From contig NZ_CP020332.1 of NCBI RefSeq assembly GCF_002043005.1, forward strand, positions 186,001 through 250,000: DNA of 64,000 bases. Reading direction: 5' to 3'. Below the pieces are notes generated by a model, which was not told the DNA's origin, did not search any database, and was given only the letters and a program-made list of their open reading frames with translations. The DNA comes from Martelella mediterranea DSM 17316. Lineage in GTDB: Bacteria > Pseudomonadota > Alphaproteobacteria > Rhizobiales > Rhizobiaceae. Shown in pieces: positions 62,396-64,000 of the stretch; the first letter of the stretch is position 1; every line of letters starts with the position of its first letter. Made by a program: the position numbers and the translations under genes.

Positions 62396-63450
62396 CGGTT
62401 ATACATGTTGCGCAAATGCTGTGAAGGTTTCACCTTGCGAATCCAGTCTGTTAGTCAGGCTGCATGAGCAGACCCATACCCCCGACCTACAAGACCAGGA
62501 ACTGGCCAGCCTACAATGAAGCAGTCAAGCGCCGGGGCTCGCTGACGATCTGGTTTGACCCCGAGATGAGCTGGGATGCCGCGCCGACAGGCAGGCGTGG
62601 CCGCCAGCAGACCTACAGCGATGCCGCTATCCAGACGTGCCTCTCGATGAAAGTGCTGTTCGGCATGGCGCTCCGGCAGACGACCGGGTTCGTCGAGAGC
62701 CTGCTACGGCTGGTCGGCCTGAACTGGACGGTGCCCGACTTCAGCACGCTATCTCGCCGCCAGAAGACCTTGGCCGTGAACATCCCCTACCGCGGCTCCA
62801 AGGGGCCGTTGCACCTGCTGATCGACAGCACCGGGATCAAGGTCGAAGGTGAAGGCGAGTGGCACGCACGCAAGCATGGCGGCCCGAAACGGCGCGTTTG
62901 GCGCAAGCTCCACCTTGGGATCGATGAAGAAACGTTGGAGATCCGGGCCGTCGAAGTCACCGGGAGCCACATCGGTGATGCGCCCATCCTACCCACCTTC
63001 TCGACCAAATCCCGCAGGACCAGGAAATCGGTAGCGTTACGGCTGATGGCGCCTACGACACGCGCAAATGCCACGATGCGATTGCAGATCGCGGTGCCCA
63101 TGCCGTCATCCCGCCCCGCAAGAACGCGAAGCCCTGGAAGACGATCACCGCCGGAGCCGTGGCGCGAAATGAGGCCCTGCGCGCGGCGAAATACCTGGGC
63201 CGCGCGCTCTGGCGACGATGGAGTGGATACCACCGCCGAAGCCGCGTCGAGACAAAGATGCATTGTATCAAGTTGCTGGGCCAGCGGCTCATGGCACGGG
63301 ACTTCGACCGACAGGTCGCCGAACTCCAGGTCCGCATCGCCGTCCTGAACGGCTACACCGCGCTCGGAATACCCGTCACGGAAGCTGTGGGATAAGTCCG
63401 TCCGGGGAAAGGGGAACCTCGGCCTTAAGCCGATTTGTGCATCAGAGCCC
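62396..63450 (+). mobile_element. IS5-family element 3 (IS903-like)
   Basis: The left end contains TTGCGCAAATGCTGTGAAGG and the right end, inverted, GGGCTCTGATGCACAAATCG; both have the GCACAAAT/GCGCAAAT core. The element of about 1.05 kb ends one base before the -35 of the hydrolase promoter. Confidence 0.65.
62464..63395 (+). pseudogene. IS5-family transposase with a single-base frameshift
   Basis: The N-terminal part includes TYSDAAIQTCLSMKVLFGMA, FVESLLRLVGLNWTVPDFST and LLIDSTGIKVEGEGEW (first Asp). After GSHIGDAPILP at about 62995 the homologous reading continues one base out of phase (LLDQIPQDQEIGSVTADGAY, second Asp; YHRRSRVETKMHCIKLLG, Glu). Loss of one base in the CCC(G)ACC context explains it. 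The protein would be about 310 residues. Confidence 0.85.
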
Positions 63451-63478
63451 TTGACACTAATAATTAGCTATCTATGTT
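63451..63478 (+). promoter_or_regulatory. Promoter with overlapping operator element before the hydrolase gene
   Basis: TTGACA and TATGTT are separated by 16 bp. The spacer holds AATTAGCTATCTA, the same core as the elements at 49.17 and 57.35 kb, so a bound regulator would cover the -10 region. Confidence 0.7.
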
Positions 63479-63545
63479 TGTTCCCGGCGATGGTTCCCCG
63501 GAAGAGGAGCCGGATTTCATCGCTGCATCAAACTGGAGGAAATTC

Positions 63546-64000
63546 ATGTCACGGACAGCCAATTTGGCCGGCCCGCGTTCGCGGACCGGAATGGTGGTGC
63601 TTTGCCTCGCTCTGACCGCGGGCTTCGCCCCGCTCGCGTCGGCGCAGGAGCAGCCCGCCTTCAACGAACATGCGGGAACCCTGCCGGACGGGACGGCATG
63701 GCTGATCCGCGTGCCCGAGAACTGGAATGGTCGACTACTCAGGGATCTGGATTTCGCCAGCAACGTTTCGGTCGCGTCAGCGGTCCAGCGGTATGACGAC
63801 CTGCTCGGTCGTGGCTATGCCTTCGCCGGGCTCGCCCGGCACCCGCTGCGCCTGTGGCAATACGATCCGCAGCGTGAAATCCTGAATCTACAAGCTGTTC
63901 AGGACATTTTCACGGACCTGGAGCGCGCTCCTGACATGGTGCTGCAATACGGCTGTTCTGGCGGAGGGCTCGACAGCCTCGCTTCGGCCGAGGATTACCC
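63546..64000 (+). CDS. Exported alpha/beta-hydrolase-like protein (partial, runs off the right edge)
   Basis: The first 151 codons are in the window. CTGGAGG lies before the ATG. The signal peptide is TGMVVLCLALTAGFAPLASA. The mature start reads LPDGTAWLIRVPENWNGRLL, a pattern of exported esterase/tannase-like hydrolases, and MVLQYGCSGGGLDSLASAED supplies a G-x-S-x-G nucleophile elbow. It could be a secreted esterase that frees the aromatic acid used by the downstream pathway; this is inferred from shared regulation. The acid and His residues lie outside the window. Confidence 0.7.
   Translation, partial: MSRTANLAGPRSRTGMVVLCLALTAGFAPLASAQEQPAFNEHAGTLPDGTAWLIRVPENWNGRLLRDLDFASNVSVASAVQRYDDLLGRGYAFAGLARHPLRLWQYDPQREILNLQAVQDIFTDLERAPDMVLQYGCSGGGLDSLASAEDY

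Overview
The window reads as a mosaic accessory region (plasmid or genomic island) of an alphaproteobacterium. Genes left of about 38.3 kb have a Rhizobiales-like character: Tat-exported multicopper oxidase, YhiI-RbbA-YhhJ exporter, ROK regulator, GdhA, and many IS6, IS5, IS66 and IS3 elements. From about 38.32 kb onward the DNA becomes strongly GC-rich, with Rhodobacterales-style catabolic and TRAP-transport genes. No rRNA or convincing tRNA gene, replication origin or CRISPR array was seen.

Layout. (1) 0-10.7 kb is a copper/heavy-metal block: a DUF2946-like peptide, Met-rich multicopper oxidase, a BNR-type exported protein, and on the minus strand a run of cadA P-type ATPase, CDF-like transporter, PCu(A)C chaperone, SCO1, CcdA, LspA and a flavoprotein. 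A plus-strand dsbB lies opposite. Two MerR-family-type promoters with 19-bp spacers drive cadA and dsbB, but no merR gene is present. (2) 10.9-13.6 kb is a nest of insertion sequences (IS110 remnant, IS21 remnant, IS3). (3) 14-21.3 kb holds a Tat-exported sulfatase-fold enzyme with Thr at the formylglycine position, an SDR remnant, and a yhiI-rbbA-yhhJ operon. (4) 21.7-33.6 kb holds a truncated Crp/Fnr gene, IS6 copies, gdhA, IS5 elements and a 1721-residue repeat-rich autotransporter; both the gdhA block and the autotransporter block are bracketed by inverted IS6 ends. (5) 33.4-38.3 kb holds IS66 pieces, a TRAP permease scrap, a ROK regulator with an IS6 element just upstream, and a truncated nuclease that ends at the GC junction.

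(6) 38.3-64 kb is the most interesting part. It encodes a phthalate-4,5-dioxygenase-like route: Rieske oxygenase, FMN/2Fe-2S reductase, Gfo/Idh/MocA dihydrodiol dehydrogenase and 4,5-dihydroxyphthalate-decarboxylase-like protein. In the same operon are a ThDP enzyme, a DMT transporter and a small unknown protein. Around it lie a cysteine hydrolase, 3-hydroxyacyl-CoA-dehydrogenase-like protein, aldehyde dehydrogenase, DctPQM TRAP and TAXI-TRAP importers, MarR and two IclR regulators, and an exported alpha/beta-hydrolase running off the right edge. A common palindromic element (core TAGCTATCTA or a close variant) sits at the 5' side of four separate transcription units (near 49.17, 57.35, 60.79 and 63.47 kb). 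This suggests one regulator controls hydrolysis, uptake and ring oxidation together. A VOC-family gene is cut off by a frameshifted IS110, and a frameshifted IS5 abuts the promoter of the hydrolase.

Proposed working model (inference): the exported hydrolase releases an aromatic acid, the TRAP/TAXI systems import it, Rieske oxygenase plus reductase, dehydrogenase and decarboxylase produce a catechol-type product, and the side enzymes handle a side chain or alternative substrate. The natural substrate is not identifiable from sequence alone.
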